Counted from the first letter of the stretch, positions 22,350-31,190 are shown. The stretch: DNA of 64,000 bases from Haloparvum alkalitolerans (GCF_050122995.1 NZ_JBNLIA010000003.1:124001-188000), one strand, 5' to 3'. A program made the numbers and translations. The notes: generated from the letters alone by a model not told the origin.

Positions 22350-23471
22350 TCAGGCCGGCTCCGCGGTCGAGGCGATCCGCGACTCCACCACGGCGAACGT
22401 CAGCGTGCTCAACACGCCGAGCAGCGTCCCCGCGGTGAGCGCGAGCGCGAGGTCGCCGAGCGTGAGGCTCGTCACGCCGGGGACCCCGGCAGGGAGGAAG
22501 AACCCGGAGAGGGCGTACAGCACCACGGCGATGGCGACGACGTAAAAGGGTGCGTTGAGGTAGCGCCAGCGGAACCGGTCCGCGAGGTACTCGTCGGTCA
22601 CCTGGCCCAGGCTGGAGGTGATCCCCGCCGCGGCGCCCCACTGAACGAACCCGTGGACGAAGGCGGCGGCCGCGGCGCCGACCGGGACGGTCCCCCCGCC
22701 GGCGACCGCGCGGACCCGATCGACCGTCTCGACCGCCTGCACGCCGCCGATGATCAGCAGCGCGAGCGCGACGACGTAGGTGATGAGCGTCACTCGGCCG
22801 GCGTACAGCACGTTCCGGACGCGGTCGGCGACGGTGTCCACGCTGGCCTCCAGCCCGAGTCCGCGGAACAGCGAGTAGAGCCCCAACAGCGCGGAGATGA
22901 GTCCGAGCACCGCAGCGCCGGCCACGTTGAACAGGTTCGCCACGACCACGAGCGGGTAGATCAGGAGCAGGATGCCCAGCGGCACGAGGACGGTGCCGCG
23001 GGTTTCGGGGTCCGCGAGCACCTGCTTCATCGTGTAGTACATCGACTCGAGGTTCTGCGCCTGCCGGACGACGACGCGCCGGACCCCGTCGATCGGCATC
23101 CGCGAGCGGATCACGGGGAGGACGGACTCGTCCTGCGCGCCGTCGGTGATGACGACCGCGCGCACCTCCTCGCCGGTCGCCAGCTCCGCGAGCACGCGGT
23201 CGACCTCGTTGCCCACCTTGCGGTTGGCCTGCACGTCGGAGCCGTCGACGCCGGTGACGGCCGCGACCTCCACCTCCTCGCCGGTCTCGGCGGCCAACTC
23301 GTCGTGGACGTTGACGCCCTGAAAGAGCACGTTCACGTCGGAGTCCTCCGGGTCGGCGGTCGCGAGCGCGACCGCGGCCTCGGTGACCTCGTCCGCGCCG
23401 ATCACCGGGGTGGGGATCCCGGTCTTGCGGCCGAGGTCGTCGTCGAGGTCGACACAGAGGACCAACAGCAT
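22350..23471 (-). CDS. DUF373 family membrane protein
   Basis: A 373-aa protein. The N-terminal half is cytosolic: MLLVLCVDLDDDLGRKTG, PVIGADEV, VLFQGVNVHDEL and VVITDGAQDESVLP are the hallmarks of DUF373, a predicted nucleotide- or ligand-binding domain. The second half has about six to seven transmembrane helices. A role is not established for the family. A TATA-like gcatatgc lies 26 bp before the ATG. It is convergent with the small membrane protein gene. Confidence 0.88.
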   Translation of the reverse strand: MLLVLCVDLDDDLGRKTGIPTPVIGADEVTEAAVALATADPEDSDVNVLFQGVNVHDELAAETGEEVEVAAVTGVDGSDVQANRKVGNEVDRVLAELATGEEVRAVVITDGAQDESVLPVIRSRMPIDGVRRVVVRQAQNLESMYYTMKQVLADPETRGTVLVPLGILLLIYPLVVVANLFNVAGAAVLGLISALLGLYSLFRGLGLEASVDTVADRVRNVLYAGRVTLITYVVALALLIIGGVQAVETVDRVRAVAGGGTVPVGAAAAAFVHGFVQWGAAAGITSSLGQVTDEYLADRFRWRYLNAPFYVVAIAVVLYALSGFFLPAGVPGVTSLTLGDLALALTAGTLLGVLSTLTFAVVESRIASTAEPA

Positions 23472-23554
23472 CGAGACGGGCTACGCGGTCGCTCGGCATA
23501 TGCTTTCGGCCACGGCGACGGGAGACGGACAGGGACTGCCCCGGCGGGCCGCGT

Positions 23555-24268
23555 TCAGGCCTCGGGGTGCTCGATCCCGTTCAGCAGCGCCCGCACGGCG
23601 TCCCCGTCGCCGACGGCCTCCGGATAGGCACCGATCCCGACCACGAAGTCGCCGCCGACCGCGACGGGGTCCGCGACGTGGAGCACGAGGTCGACGGTCA
23701 CCCCGCTCTCGGCCAGGTCCGCGCGGGCGTCGTACTGGACGACCCGCGACTGGCTCCCGGCGACGGTCGTCTCGTACTCCGAGCGCCGCTCGAGGCCCTG
23801 CACGCCGTCGTACCGGCTCTGGACCATCTCGGCGAGGTCCTCGCTGGACATGTCGCCGACGGGGTTGAACGTCCGGCCGAGCACCTCGATCTGGGGGGTC
23901 GAGAACGCGACGAAGACGGCCGCCTGGAAGCGCTCCCCGAGGATCTCCACCGCGCGGTCGTACTCCGCGAAGTGGCTCGTCACCTCGACCTCGCGAGTCT
24001 GGTCGGCCACCTCGAACGACTCCGTGCGCACGTCCTCGCTCACGTCGACGAGTTCGTACCCCGTCTCCGAGAGGGTCGCGTCCGCGACCGTCGCCGCCTC
24101 CGCGTCGAACTCCGCCGGCCCGGAACCGGTTATCAGGTCCGTATCGATGCCCGCACAGCCCGCCAGCCCGACGGCCGCCGCGGCGCCCCCGGCGGCGAGC
24201 AGACGGCGGCGCGTGGTGTCTGTCCCGGCGTCCGCGCGGTCGGTCGCCTCGCGTGCCTCGCGTTCCAT
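23555..24268 (-). CDS. Tat-exported lipoprotein (DUF6517-like)
   Basis: A 237-aa protein with a Tat signal (TTRRRLLAAGGAAAAVGLAG) and a lipobox LAGC near residue 38, so it is anchored outside the membrane. The mature part, ADATLSETGYELVDVSED through EVEVTSHFAEYDR and TPQIEVLGRTFNPVGDMS, matches a halobacterial family of unknown role. ATG 24268 fits a TATA-like GTTTGTG 27 bp upstream. The gene is divergent from the radical SAM gene. Confidence 0.85.
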   Translation of the reverse strand: MEREAREATDRADAGTDTTRRRLLAAGGAAAAVGLAGCAGIDTDLITGSGPAEFDAEAATVADATLSETGYELVDVSEDVRTESFEVADQTREVEVTSHFAEYDRAVEILGERFQAAVFVAFSTPQIEVLGRTFNPVGDMSSEDLAEMVQSRYDGVQGLERRSEYETTVAGSQSRVVQYDARADLAESGVTVDLVLHVADPVAVGGDFVVGIGAYPEAVGDGDAVRALLNGIEHPEA

Positions 24269-24380
24269 GGCCGTCCGGAGGCGCTCGCGAGGCACAAACC
24301 TTCCGTCAGACACGGCGTCGCACGCGAACGCGGCGCACACGGGGCGGACGCTCCGGACGCTTTTTGAGTCCTCGGCCGGT

Positions 24381-24387
24381 AGGAGGG
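24381..24387 (+). promoter_or_regulatory. Shine-Dalgarno site of radical SAM gene
   Basis: aggaggg precedes ATG 24393 by 5-6 nt. A strong SD is unusual in this mostly leaderless window and fixes the start. Confidence 0.65.
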
Positions 24388-24392
24388 AACGA

Positions 24393-25391
24393 ATGATCTC
24401 GAAGGGCTGTGAACAGTGCGCCAAGGGCGGGAAGATGGTCCTGTTCGTCTACGGCTACTGCGACCAGCGGGACTGCTTCTACTGCCCCCTCGGCGAGAAC
24501 CGGAAGAACGTCACGGACGTCTACGCCAACGAGCGGAAGGTGGAGTCGGACGAGGACGTGCTCGCGGAGGCCGAACGCATGAGCGCGCTCGGGACCTCCA
24601 TCACCGGCGGCGAGCCGCAGGAGGCCCTCGAGAAGACGTGCCACTACCTGGAACTGCTGAAGGAGGAGTACGGCGAGGACCACCACACCCACCTCTACAC
24701 GGGGATCACCGGCGGCCGCGAGAACATGCGCCGGCTCTCGGAGGCGGGCCTCGACGAGATCCGCTTCCACCCGCCGCTGGAGCTGTGGGGCGACATGCAC
24801 GGCACCGAGTGGGAGGAGATCCTCCACATCGCCCGCGAGGAGGGACTCACGCCCGCGTTCGAGATCCCGGGCATCCGCGCCGAGCCGGAGTTCCTGGAGT
24901 TCCTCGACGAGGGCGCCGCCGAGTTCTGCAACATCAACGAGTTCGAGATGTCCGACGGCAACTACCGCCGGATGCAGGAGGAGGGCTTCGAGCTCCAGGA
25001 GGGCCACATGTCCGCGGTCGAGGGGTCGAAGGACGACGCCATCCTCGAGGAGATGGCCTCCCACGAGAAGGTGTACTTCTGTACCTCCGTCTTCAAGGAC
25101 GCCGCCCAGCACCGCAACCGGCTGAAGCGCATGGCGAAGAACCTCCGGCGCGAGTTCGACGAGGTGACCGACGACGGCACGCTCGTCTACGGGAAGACGT
25201 ACGCGCCGGCCGAGCGCTTCGAGGAACTCGGCGTCCCCGAGGAGTTCTACACGGTCAAGTCGAACCACGTCGAGGTGGCGTGGTGGCTCTTAGAGGAGAT
25301 GGTCGAGGACGGCGACCTCGACGAGGGCGAAATCATCGAGCAGTACCCGACCGTCGACGGCACGGTCGTCGAGCGGACGCCGGTCGCGTAG
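24393..25391 (+). CDS. Radical SAM protein with CX4CX2C cluster motif
   Basis: A 332-aa protein. The cluster motif reads GYCDQRDCFYC (Cys23, 28, 31), a CX4CX2C spacing rather than the classic CX3CX2C. An extra CEQC (Cys6, 9) lies at the N-terminus. TSITGGEPQEALE corresponds to the GGE SAM-binding strand, and later parts (FEIPGIR, FCNINEFEMSD) fit the TIM barrel. It should cleave SAM via a 4Fe-4S cluster. Substrate unknown; no biosynthetic partners are adjacent. A strong SD precedes the ATG. Confidence 0.85.
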   Translation: MISKGCEQCAKGGKMVLFVYGYCDQRDCFYCPLGENRKNVTDVYANERKVESDEDVLAEAERMSALGTSITGGEPQEALEKTCHYLELLKEEYGEDHHTHLYTGITGGRENMRRLSEAGLDEIRFHPPLELWGDMHGTEWEEILHIAREEGLTPAFEIPGIRAEPEFLEFLDEGAAEFCNINEFEMSDGNYRRMQEEGFELQEGHMSAVEGSKDDAILEEMASHEKVYFCTSVFKDAAQHRNRLKRMAKNLRREFDEVTDDGTLVYGKTYAPAERFEELGVPEEFYTVKSNHVEVAWWLLEEMVEDGDLDEGEIIEQYPTVDGTVVERTPVA

Positions 25392-25495
25392 CCCGGCCGT
25401 TTTCTGCGCCCGGCCGTTTTCTGCGCCCGGCCGCGGCGCAAGCGCACGCGTTTCGACCGCTTACTTTTCGACCGCCTACTTTTCGACCGCCTACT
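25392..25495. repeat. Two tandem repeat arrays between radical SAM gene and small membrane gene
   Basis: A 17-bp unit (cccggccgttttctgcg) repeats at 25392-25408 and 25409-25425 and begins again. After a short spacer, a 15-bp unit tttcgaccgcctact occurs three times (25451-25465, 25466-25480, 25481-25495, first copy with one change) and starts a fourth. The second array runs into the last codons of the small membrane gene. The T-runs may act as terminators for both convergent genes. Confidence 0.75.
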
Positions 25496-25760
25496 TTTCG
25501 ACCGGATCGGACCCCGGCTCCGCCTCGTCGGCGTCGCTCCGGAACCGAGCGGGCAACAGCCCGGCCAGCAGCCCGCGGGCGATCCGCGCGGGGTCGAAGA
25601 AGAACTGCGGCAGCACCACCATCGCCACGGCGACGACGACCATCGCCGCGCCCAGCGCGGTCTCCCCCTCGAGCAGCCGCATCAGGCCGTAGTTGCCGAC
25701 CGGGAGCGCGAACGCCATCGTCGCCGCCAGCCCGATCATGTCCAGCAGGCCGAACTTCAT
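25491..25760 (-). CDS. Small two-TM membrane protein
   Basis: An 89-aa protein. Hydrophobic helices are about residues 6-25 (LDMIGLAATMAFALPVGNYG) and 36-52 (LGAAMVVVAVAMVVLPQ), then FFFDPARIARGLLAGLLP and an acidic tail ending DPVEK. It resembles conserved haloarchaeal DUF membrane proteins, but I cannot name the family with certainty. The 3' end lies in a 15-bp tandem repeat. Confidence 0.7.
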   Translation of the reverse strand: MKFGLLDMIGLAATMAFALPVGNYGLMRLLEGETALGAAMVVVAVAMVVLPQFFFDPARIARGLLAGLLPARFRSDADEAEPGSDPVEK

Positions 25761-25935
25761 CGGGCCACCGTAGCCGGGCGACTCCTAAAAGGGTCGCGGC
25801 GGCGGGCCGGAGGGCGGAGACGGTCCTCGCGGAGGCGGTCGCTCGCGGAGGCGGCCGCGGTTCCGTCTCCCGTCCCGCCACCGTTCCATATCTGCACACG
25901 ACAACGGTTTTGTGGCGGCCGCCGAACCCTCGGAC

Positions 25936-26568
25936 ATGTTCACCGGCATCGTCGAGACGACGGGCGAGATCGTGGGGCGGGAGGCGACCGACGACGGCGT
26001 TCGGCTGGCTGTCGCCGCGCCCGGTCTCGACGACCTCCACCACGGCCAGTCGATCAGCGTCTCCGGCGTCTGTCTGACGGTCGAGGCGTTCGGCGCGGAT
26101 GTCGACGGTTCGGACACCGCGACCGACGACCGCGACCGCTTCGAGGTGTTCCTCGCGGCCGAGACGGTCGCGAAGACCTACCTCGGCGACCTCCGCGCGG
26201 GCGACCGCGTCAACGTCGAGCGCGCGATGCCTGCCGACGGCCGGTTCGACGGCCACCTCGTGCAGGGGCACGTCGACGCGGTCGCGACCGTCGAGGCGGT
26301 CGAGTCGGTCGGCGAGGACTGGCGACTCACGGTCTCGATCCCGGAGGGGCTCGGGCAGTACCTGGTCCAGAAGGGGTCGGTGACGCTCGACGGCATCTCG
26401 CTGACCGTGGCGGAGCGGCGCGCGGACGCCGTCGAGGTGGCGATCATCCCCACGACCTACGAGGTGACGACGCTCTCCGAGAAGGAGGCGGGCGACCCCC
26501 TGCACCTGGAGGTCGACGTGATCGCGAAGTACGTCGAGAACATGGTCGAGGGATACGCGGCCGACTGA
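25936..26568 (+). CDS. ribE: Riboflavin synthase, alpha-type
   Basis: A 210-aa trimeric-type riboflavin synthase with two lumazine-binding barrels: MFTGIVETTGEIV, ISVSGVCLTVEAF and VNVERAM, then the second copy HLVQGHVDAVATV, VTLDGISLTVAE and PTTYEVTTLSEKEAG. It dismutates 6,7-dimethyl-8-ribityllumazine to riboflavin. An insertion of acidic residues (ADVDGSDTATDDRD) follows the first barrel. Other riboflavin genes lie at 50.3-51.8 kb, so the pathway is split. Convergent with prf1. Confidence 0.95.
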   Translation: MFTGIVETTGEIVGREATDDGVRLAVAAPGLDDLHHGQSISVSGVCLTVEAFGADVDGSDTATDDRDRFEVFLAAETVAKTYLGDLRAGDRVNVERAMPADGRFDGHLVQGHVDAVATVEAVESVGEDWRLTVSIPEGLGQYLVQKGSVTLDGISLTVAERRADAVEVAIIPTTYEVTTLSEKEAGDPLHLEVDVIAKYVENMVEGYAAD

Positions 26569-26586
26569 TCCGAGGGGAACGCGGCC

Positions 26587-27837
26587 TTAGACGCCCGTCG
26601 AGTAGCGCAGGATGCCCGCGATGCCGCCGAAGGCGTCGAGCAGCTGTTCGCCCTTCTCGAAGTCCGTCGAGATGAACGTCGTCTCGGTGCCGCGCTGGTC
26701 CGCGATGTTCATCAGGTGCTCGATGACGTCCTCGCGCTCCTGCACCTCGGCGTCCTCGCGGCACTCCGAACACTCGTGGTCCGGCGTGGAGTGGCGGGCG
26801 TCGACCACCTCGTACTCCTCGTGACCGTTGGGACACTCGTAGATCACCACGTCGGAGCGGAGGTCCTCGGAGATCAGGAGGGTGTCGACCGAGCCCATGA
26901 TCAGGTTCCGACGGGTCTGCTCGAAGCCGTAGGTGGCCTCCTCGCCCGTGTGGAGGTTCTCGAAGAACGTCTCCATCAGGCGCTTGTCCTGCATGATCTC
27001 CTGGTCGGCCAGCGCCTCCTGCCCCGCGTCGACCAGGTCCTTCAGCCCGGACTCGTCGGTGTAGGCCACGTCGAACTTGCCGATGACCTTGTCCTGCAGT
27101 TCGTGGTGGAGGTAGTCGCCGTCGAGGAACTCGTCTTTCGTCGGCGAGGGACCGCCCACGAGGATGCCGTCGAGCTCGTGGCGCTCGGCGACGAACAGGT
27201 CGTTTGCCATCCCCGCGACCTCCTGGTAGAAGTTGTCGATGGCCTCCAGCCGCAGGCGGGCGAACCGCTGGGCGGACTGACCGCCCTTCCGCTGCTTGCC
27301 GGGGACCAGCGAGGAGGCGGACTTGACGGGTTCGATGCGCTTGCCCTTCAGCCAGCCGACGTTGGCCTCGCGGCGGTCGAGCACGATGAGCCCGAACAGC
27401 CCCTGGTCGGTGAGCATGTGCTCTAACGGCTCGGTCAGGAAGTGCGAGTCGCAGTGGTAGCGGAACGACTCGATGGGCTGGGGCGGCGACTCCAGGGTCT
27501 TGGTCACCATCTCCGTCTGCCCGCCGCCGGCGTCGATGGCGCCGGAGAAGATGACCATCCCGTTGTCCGGCGGGAAGGTGTCGTAGTAGCGGAGCCGGTC
27601 TTTGATCGACGTGAGCGCGTCCTGGACGTTGGTCCGCGTCTGCTTGGACTTGATGTTGGCCGCCTCGCTGTGCTCCTGGGTGACGTGAGCGACGACGTCG
27701 GAGACCTGCTTGTCCTCGGGGATGTAGATGCTGACGAGCTGGGTCCCGGAGCCCTCGTACTCCGTGAGCTCCTCGATGACCTTGCGGAACTCGTACTTCC
27801 GCCGGTCTTCGTTCGCCTGCTCTGCTTGCTCGCTCAT
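26587..27837 (-). CDS. prf1: Peptide chain release factor aRF1
   Basis: A 416-aa archaeal class I release factor reading all three stop codons. The stop-decoding NIKS motif (residues 61-64), the catalytic GGQ (185-187, in RKGGQSAQRF) and a C-terminal zinc ribbon (CPNGHEE, CSEC) are present. The length is typical of the family. Start MSEQAEQA is set by a TATA-like CATACTTA about 27 bp upstream. Monocistronic. Confidence 0.97.
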   Translation of the reverse strand: MSEQAEQANEDRRKYEFRKVIEELTEYEGSGTQLVSIYIPEDKQVSDVVAHVTQEHSEAANIKSKQTRTNVQDALTSIKDRLRYYDTFPPDNGMVIFSGAIDAGGGQTEMVTKTLESPPQPIESFRYHCDSHFLTEPLEHMLTDQGLFGLIVLDRREANVGWLKGKRIEPVKSASSLVPGKQRKGGQSAQRFARLRLEAIDNFYQEVAGMANDLFVAERHELDGILVGGPSPTKDEFLDGDYLHHELQDKVIGKFDVAYTDESGLKDLVDAGQEALADQEIMQDKRLMETFFENLHTGEEATYGFEQTRRNLIMGSVDTLLISEDLRSDVVIYECPNGHEEYEVVDARHSTPDHECSECREDAEVQEREDVIEHLMNIADQRGTETTFISTDFEKGEQLLDAFGGIAGILRYSTGV

Positions 27838-28002
27838 TACCGGTAACTCGCCGCGCTGGGGGTAAGTATGCTTTGACCCGCCTGCTTGCCCGCGTCGTGG
27901 CGTGTGACGGGTTCTCCGGCCCCGCGGCATCGGCGCCCGCTCGCCGCTCGCCCCGCCGGTTCGGCCACAGCGTTCACGTCGATCCGCATGGTAGCGAAGC
28001 GC

Positions 28003-28632
28003 ATGGATCACGAGGCGGCCCGCGAGTCGCTCGCGGAACGAGTCGCGACCGGGAGGGACCTCGACGAGCGCGTCGTCGACGCGATAGCGACCGTCCCGCG
28101 CCACGAGTTCGTCCCCGAGCGCGACCGCGACCGCGCCTACACCGACCGCCCCGTGCCGATCGGTCACGGACAGACCGCCAGCGCGCCGAGCGTCGTCGCC
28201 CTGATGACCGACCTGCTCGACCTCTCGCCCGACGACCGCGTGCTGGAGATCGGCACCGGCTGCGGCTACCACGCCGCCGTCATCGCCGCTGTCCTCGGCG
28301 ACGACGGCGCGGTGTACAGCGTCGAGGTGGTCGAGGAACTCGCGGCCGACGCCCGCGACCGGCTCGACCGCCTCGGCTACGACGTGCACGTCAGACACGG
28401 CGACGGTCACGAGGGGTGGCCCGAACACGCCCCCTACGACGCCGCCTCGCTCACCTGTGCACCGGAGACGATCCCCGACGCCGTCATCGACCAGACCGCC
28501 GTCGGGGGACGGGTCGTCGCCCCGGTCGGCGGCCGCGGCGCCCAGCGTCTCGTCGTCGCGGCCGTCACCGAGGAGGGGGTCGACCGCGAGCGCCACGGCG
28601 GCGTACGGTTCGTTCCGATGGTCGAGGAGTGA
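28003..28632 (+). CDS. pcm: Protein-L-isoaspartate O-methyltransferase
   Basis: A 209-aa Pcm that repairs isoaspartyl residues with SAM. Motifs are VPRHEFVPERDRDRAYTDRP, PIGHGQTASAPSVVALMTD, the SAM loop VLEIGTGCGYHAAVIA (about residues 81-96) and the C-terminal GGRVVAPVGG. MDHEAARE is the conserved N-terminus; ATG 27988, 15 nt upstream in frame, is possible. It is the first of three methyltransferase-type genes in a row on this strand. Confidence 0.92.
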   Translation: MDHEAARESLAERVATGRDLDERVVDAIATVPRHEFVPERDRDRAYTDRPVPIGHGQTASAPSVVALMTDLLDLSPDDRVLEIGTGCGYHAAVIAAVLGDDGAVYSVEVVEELAADARDRLDRLGYDVHVRHGDGHEGWPEHAPYDAASLTCAPETIPDAVIDQTAVGGRVVAPVGGRGAQRLVVAAVTEEGVDRERHGGVRFVPMVEE

Positions 28633-28749
28633 TGCCGGTGCGTCCGTCGTGACCGGCGCCGCCGTGGCGACCCCAGTTTCCGAAACGGTCGCTGCGACCG
28701 ACGACGACGGTGGGCGGGGCTTTTGCCCCCGCGTCCCCACCGTCCGCTC

Positions 28750-29778
28750 ATGCCGACACGCGACGACGCCGGCCTCCCGACGGAGGCGCTGTTCCTGCTG
28801 TGGGCCGCCCGCGAGACCGGCGCCCTCGACGCGCTCGCCGAGTCCGCGGGGACCCCGGCCGCGCTGGCGGCGGAGACGGACCTCACCGGTGACGCCGCGG
28901 AGACCGTCGTCCGTTCGCTCGCGGAGTTGGGCTTCCTCGAACGCGTCGGCGGGGAGTACGAGCCGACGAACCGCATGCTCGGATTTCTCGCCAAGCGCGA
29001 CCCGCACTCGACCGGCCGCGTCCCCCACGCACTCGACCGGATCGACGCGCTGACCGCGCTCCCCGCGGTGCTGACCGGCGACGACGAGTCGCGGTCGGGC
29101 GAGCACCGGACCGCGAACCGCCTCGGTGCCGCGGCCGCGGCGGACGAAGCGAGCGTTCGCGCCCGCGTGACCGCCGCCCTCCGGGAGGTCCCGAACGCGG
29201 AGACCGTGCTCGCGGTCGACCTCCCCGACCCCGAGGCCGGCGTTGCCCCGGGGCCGGGCGTCGCCGCCGACGCCCGGGAGTTCGCCGCCCGCGATCGGGC
29301 GGTCACCTACCTCGCGGACGCCGCCGCGGTCGACGCGACGGGGCCGATGCTGTCGGCCGCGGGCGTGGAGCCGGTTTCGGGCGTGGAACCGGTCGCGGAG
29401 ACGGTCGCCGATGCGGCCGAGCGCTATGACCTCGTGTACGCGGTCGACCGATTCGGAGCCGTTTCTTCCGACGCGGCGAGGGCCTTCGTCGCGGACGCGG
29501 CCGACCTGATCGGTCCCGGCGGTGCGGTCGTCCTCCTCGAACGCATCCGCGACCGACTCTCGCCCGAGGACGCGGTCATCGCGGACGTGCGCGCACTGGC
29601 GAGCAGGGTCGGAAGCGGGGCCGGTTCGGGGGGTGAGGCCGCCGGCGCCCACGCGAGCGACGACTACCGCGCGTGGGGCGAGTCCGCCGGGCTGACGACG
29701 GAACTCGTCGCCGTCCCCGGGTCCGACCGCACCGCGGTCGTCTATCGGCGCCCCGAGCGCACGGTTCAAGAGGACTGA
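28750..29778 (+). CDS. Winged-helix O-methyltransferase-like protein, degenerate SAM site
   Basis: A 342-aa protein. Its N-terminal 80 residues (ALFLLWAARETGALDALAES, GDAAETVVRSLAELGFLERV) match the dimerisation winged helix of plant-type O-methyltransferases. The Rossmann part has VLAVDLPDPEAGVAPGPGV where DxGxGxG is expected, so the SAM loop is atypical. The tail includes DLIGPGGAVVLLERIRDRLS and DDYRAWGESAGL. It may still bind SAM or be a non-catalytic paralogue. A TATA-like cttttgc is 27 bp upstream; the second pcm starts 15 nt after it. Confidence 0.7.
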   Translation: MPTRDDAGLPTEALFLLWAARETGALDALAESAGTPAALAAETDLTGDAAETVVRSLAELGFLERVGGEYEPTNRMLGFLAKRDPHSTGRVPHALDRIDALTALPAVLTGDDESRSGEHRTANRLGAAAAADEASVRARVTAALREVPNAETVLAVDLPDPEAGVAPGPGVAADAREFAARDRAVTYLADAAAVDATGPMLSAAGVEPVSGVEPVAETVADAAERYDLVYAVDRFGAVSSDAARAFVADAADLIGPGGAVVLLERIRDRLSPEDAVIADVRALASRVGSGAGSGGEAAGAHASDDYRAWGESAGLTTELVAVPGSDRTAVVYRRPERTVQED

Positions 29779-29793
29779 GTCCCGAGGGCGAGT

Positions 29794-30558
29794 ATGGACG
29801 AGGCGGCGCTCCGGGTCGACATGATCGAGCGACTCGAGCACGACATCGGCGAGTCGCTCGGCGAGCGCGTCCTGAGCGCGCTCGGCGCGGTTCCCCGCGA
29901 GACGTTCGTCTCCTCGTCGCCGTACGGCGCCGACGCCTCCCAGGAGGAGGGGACGCGCGCGCTGGCCCCCGCGACGGTCGCCCGGATGTTGACCGCCCTC
30001 GACGCGCGGCAGGGCGACGAGACGCTGATCGTCGGCGCCGGGGTGGGATACACCGCGGCCGCGCTGGCGGAGATCGTCGGCGCCCGACACGTCCACGCGG
30101 TCGACGTGGACCGCGACGCCGTCCACCTCGCGCGCTCGAACCTCGCGGACGCCGGCTACGACGCCGTGCTGGTGGATCGCCGGAACGGCGTCGAGGGGCT
30201 CCCCGAGTACGCGCCCTTCGACCGAGTGCTCCTGGAGGCCGCCGTCGTCCGCCCCCCGCGGGCGCTGATCGACCAGCTCTCCGCCGACGGGCGGATCGTC
30301 TACCCGAAGGGGACCGGCGTGCAGACCGTCGTCGCGGCGGAACCGACCGTCGCCGACCGCGAGGAGCGGGGCCCGGACGACTTCGCGGTCGTCGAGGAGG
30401 CCGGCCCCGCTCGGCTCCGCGCGATGCTCGCGGAGGGCGAACGCGGCGGAGTCGAGCGCAACCGAACCCGTCGCGAAGACGCCGAGCGCGCCGAGCAGGG
30501 GCACTTCGCCCGCGCCGGCTGGGAGCAGGACTGGATCGACTGGGACCGGCAGGGTTAG
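29794..30558 (+). CDS. Second Pcm-type methyltransferase
   Basis: A 254-aa protein of the isoaspartyl methyltransferase fold: VPRETFVSSSPYG, an acidic QEEGTRALAPATVARML in place of the GHGQTIS substrate loop, the SAM loop TLIVGAGVGYTAAALAE, then VHAVDVDRDAVHLAR and PPRALIDQLSADGRIVYP. The replaced loop suggests a substrate other than isoaspartate. Its C-terminal extension is long (GHFARAGWEQDWIDWDRQG). Its stop overlaps the convergent next gene by 4 nt. Confidence 0.8.
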   Translation: MDEAALRVDMIERLEHDIGESLGERVLSALGAVPRETFVSSSPYGADASQEEGTRALAPATVARMLTALDARQGDETLIVGAGVGYTAAALAEIVGARHVHAVDVDRDAVHLARSNLADAGYDAVLVDRRNGVEGLPEYAPFDRVLLEAAVVRPPRALIDQLSADGRIVYPKGTGVQTVVAAEPTVADREERGPDDFAVVEEAGPARLRAMLAEGERGGVERNRTRREDAERAEQGHFARAGWEQDWIDWDRQG

Positions 30559-31139
30559 TCCTCGACCACCAGCACCGCGGTGTTCTCTCGGTCGTCCGCG
30601 TAGTCGCTTCCGGCGGGCGGTTTGATCGTGATCCGAAGCGTCCCGTCCGGCTGGTTCGGACCGAGCGAAGGGTCGACGGAGAGCGTCGCCACTCCATTCG
30701 CGTCCGTCGTCGCGGTCGCCACCCCGTCGAGCCGCGCGCTCCCGGCTCGGAGGATCACGGTCGCGTCCGCGACGCGGGAACCGTCGGGGTCGACGACCGT
30801 CACCTCGAGGTCCTGCTCCCCCGGCGTCGTCACCTCCGGTTCCGGCTGAGCGTCCAGTTCGGTCACGGCCAACCCCTGGATCCCGCTCACCATCGAGAGC
30901 ATGACGCTCAGGCTGGCGACGCCGACGACGAGCGCGATGACCAGTCTGACGGGAAGTCCCTCAATGGCGCGCTCGTCGCGGCGGAGCTCACAGAAGGGGT
31001 GACAGACGCAGATACCCCGCTCGCAGGCGCCGCGGTCGTGGCGGGTGCGGCCGATGGCGGACTCCTCGGCGGCGTCGTTCTCGCTCGGCGGAGACGGATC
31101 GTCGGCGCGCTCGTCGTCGCCGGAGGACGTGTCGGGCAT
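30555..31139 (-). CDS. Membrane-anchored protein with Cys cluster and Ig-like domain
   Basis: A 194-aa protein. An acidic N-terminus leads to RGACERGICVCHPFCELRR (Cys39, 44, 46, 50, a possible metal site), one transmembrane helix (about 63-85) and an extracellular beta-sandwich similar to carboxypeptidase regulatory-like domains (LEVTVVDPDGSRVADATVIL, TTDANGVATLSVDP). A cytosolic metal cluster on a surface-exposed Ig-like protein could be a sensor; function unknown. TATA-like TTCAAATG lies 27 bp upstream. Confidence 0.75.
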   Translation of the reverse strand: MPDTSSGDDERADDPSPPSENDAAEESAIGRTRHDRGACERGICVCHPFCELRRDERAIEGLPVRLVIALVVGVASLSVMLSMVSGIQGLAVTELDAQPEPEVTTPGEQDLEVTVVDPDGSRVADATVILRAGSARLDGVATATTDANGVATLSVDPSLGPNQPDGTLRITIKPPAGSDYADDRENTAVLVVED

Positions 31140-31182
31140 GGCCCCGAATCGCCCCGGTCTCCCATTTGAACCCTCGCGCCGA

Positions 31183-31190
31183 CCCTTATG
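31183..31190 (+). promoter_or_regulatory. TATA box for HerA-like gene
   Basis: cccttatg is 28 bp before ATG 31216 and only a few bp before the in-frame ATG 31195. It supports the shorter protein starting MHVLGRDAP. Confidence 0.6.

Noticed and set aside
25392..25495. CRISPR array
   Set aside because: The repeats are directly tandem without spacers and too short.
26587..30504. 1,305-codon minus frame reading through prf1 and the pcm cluster
   Set aside because: Only the prf1 part has family motifs; the rest is anti-parallel to three well-supported plus-strand genes.
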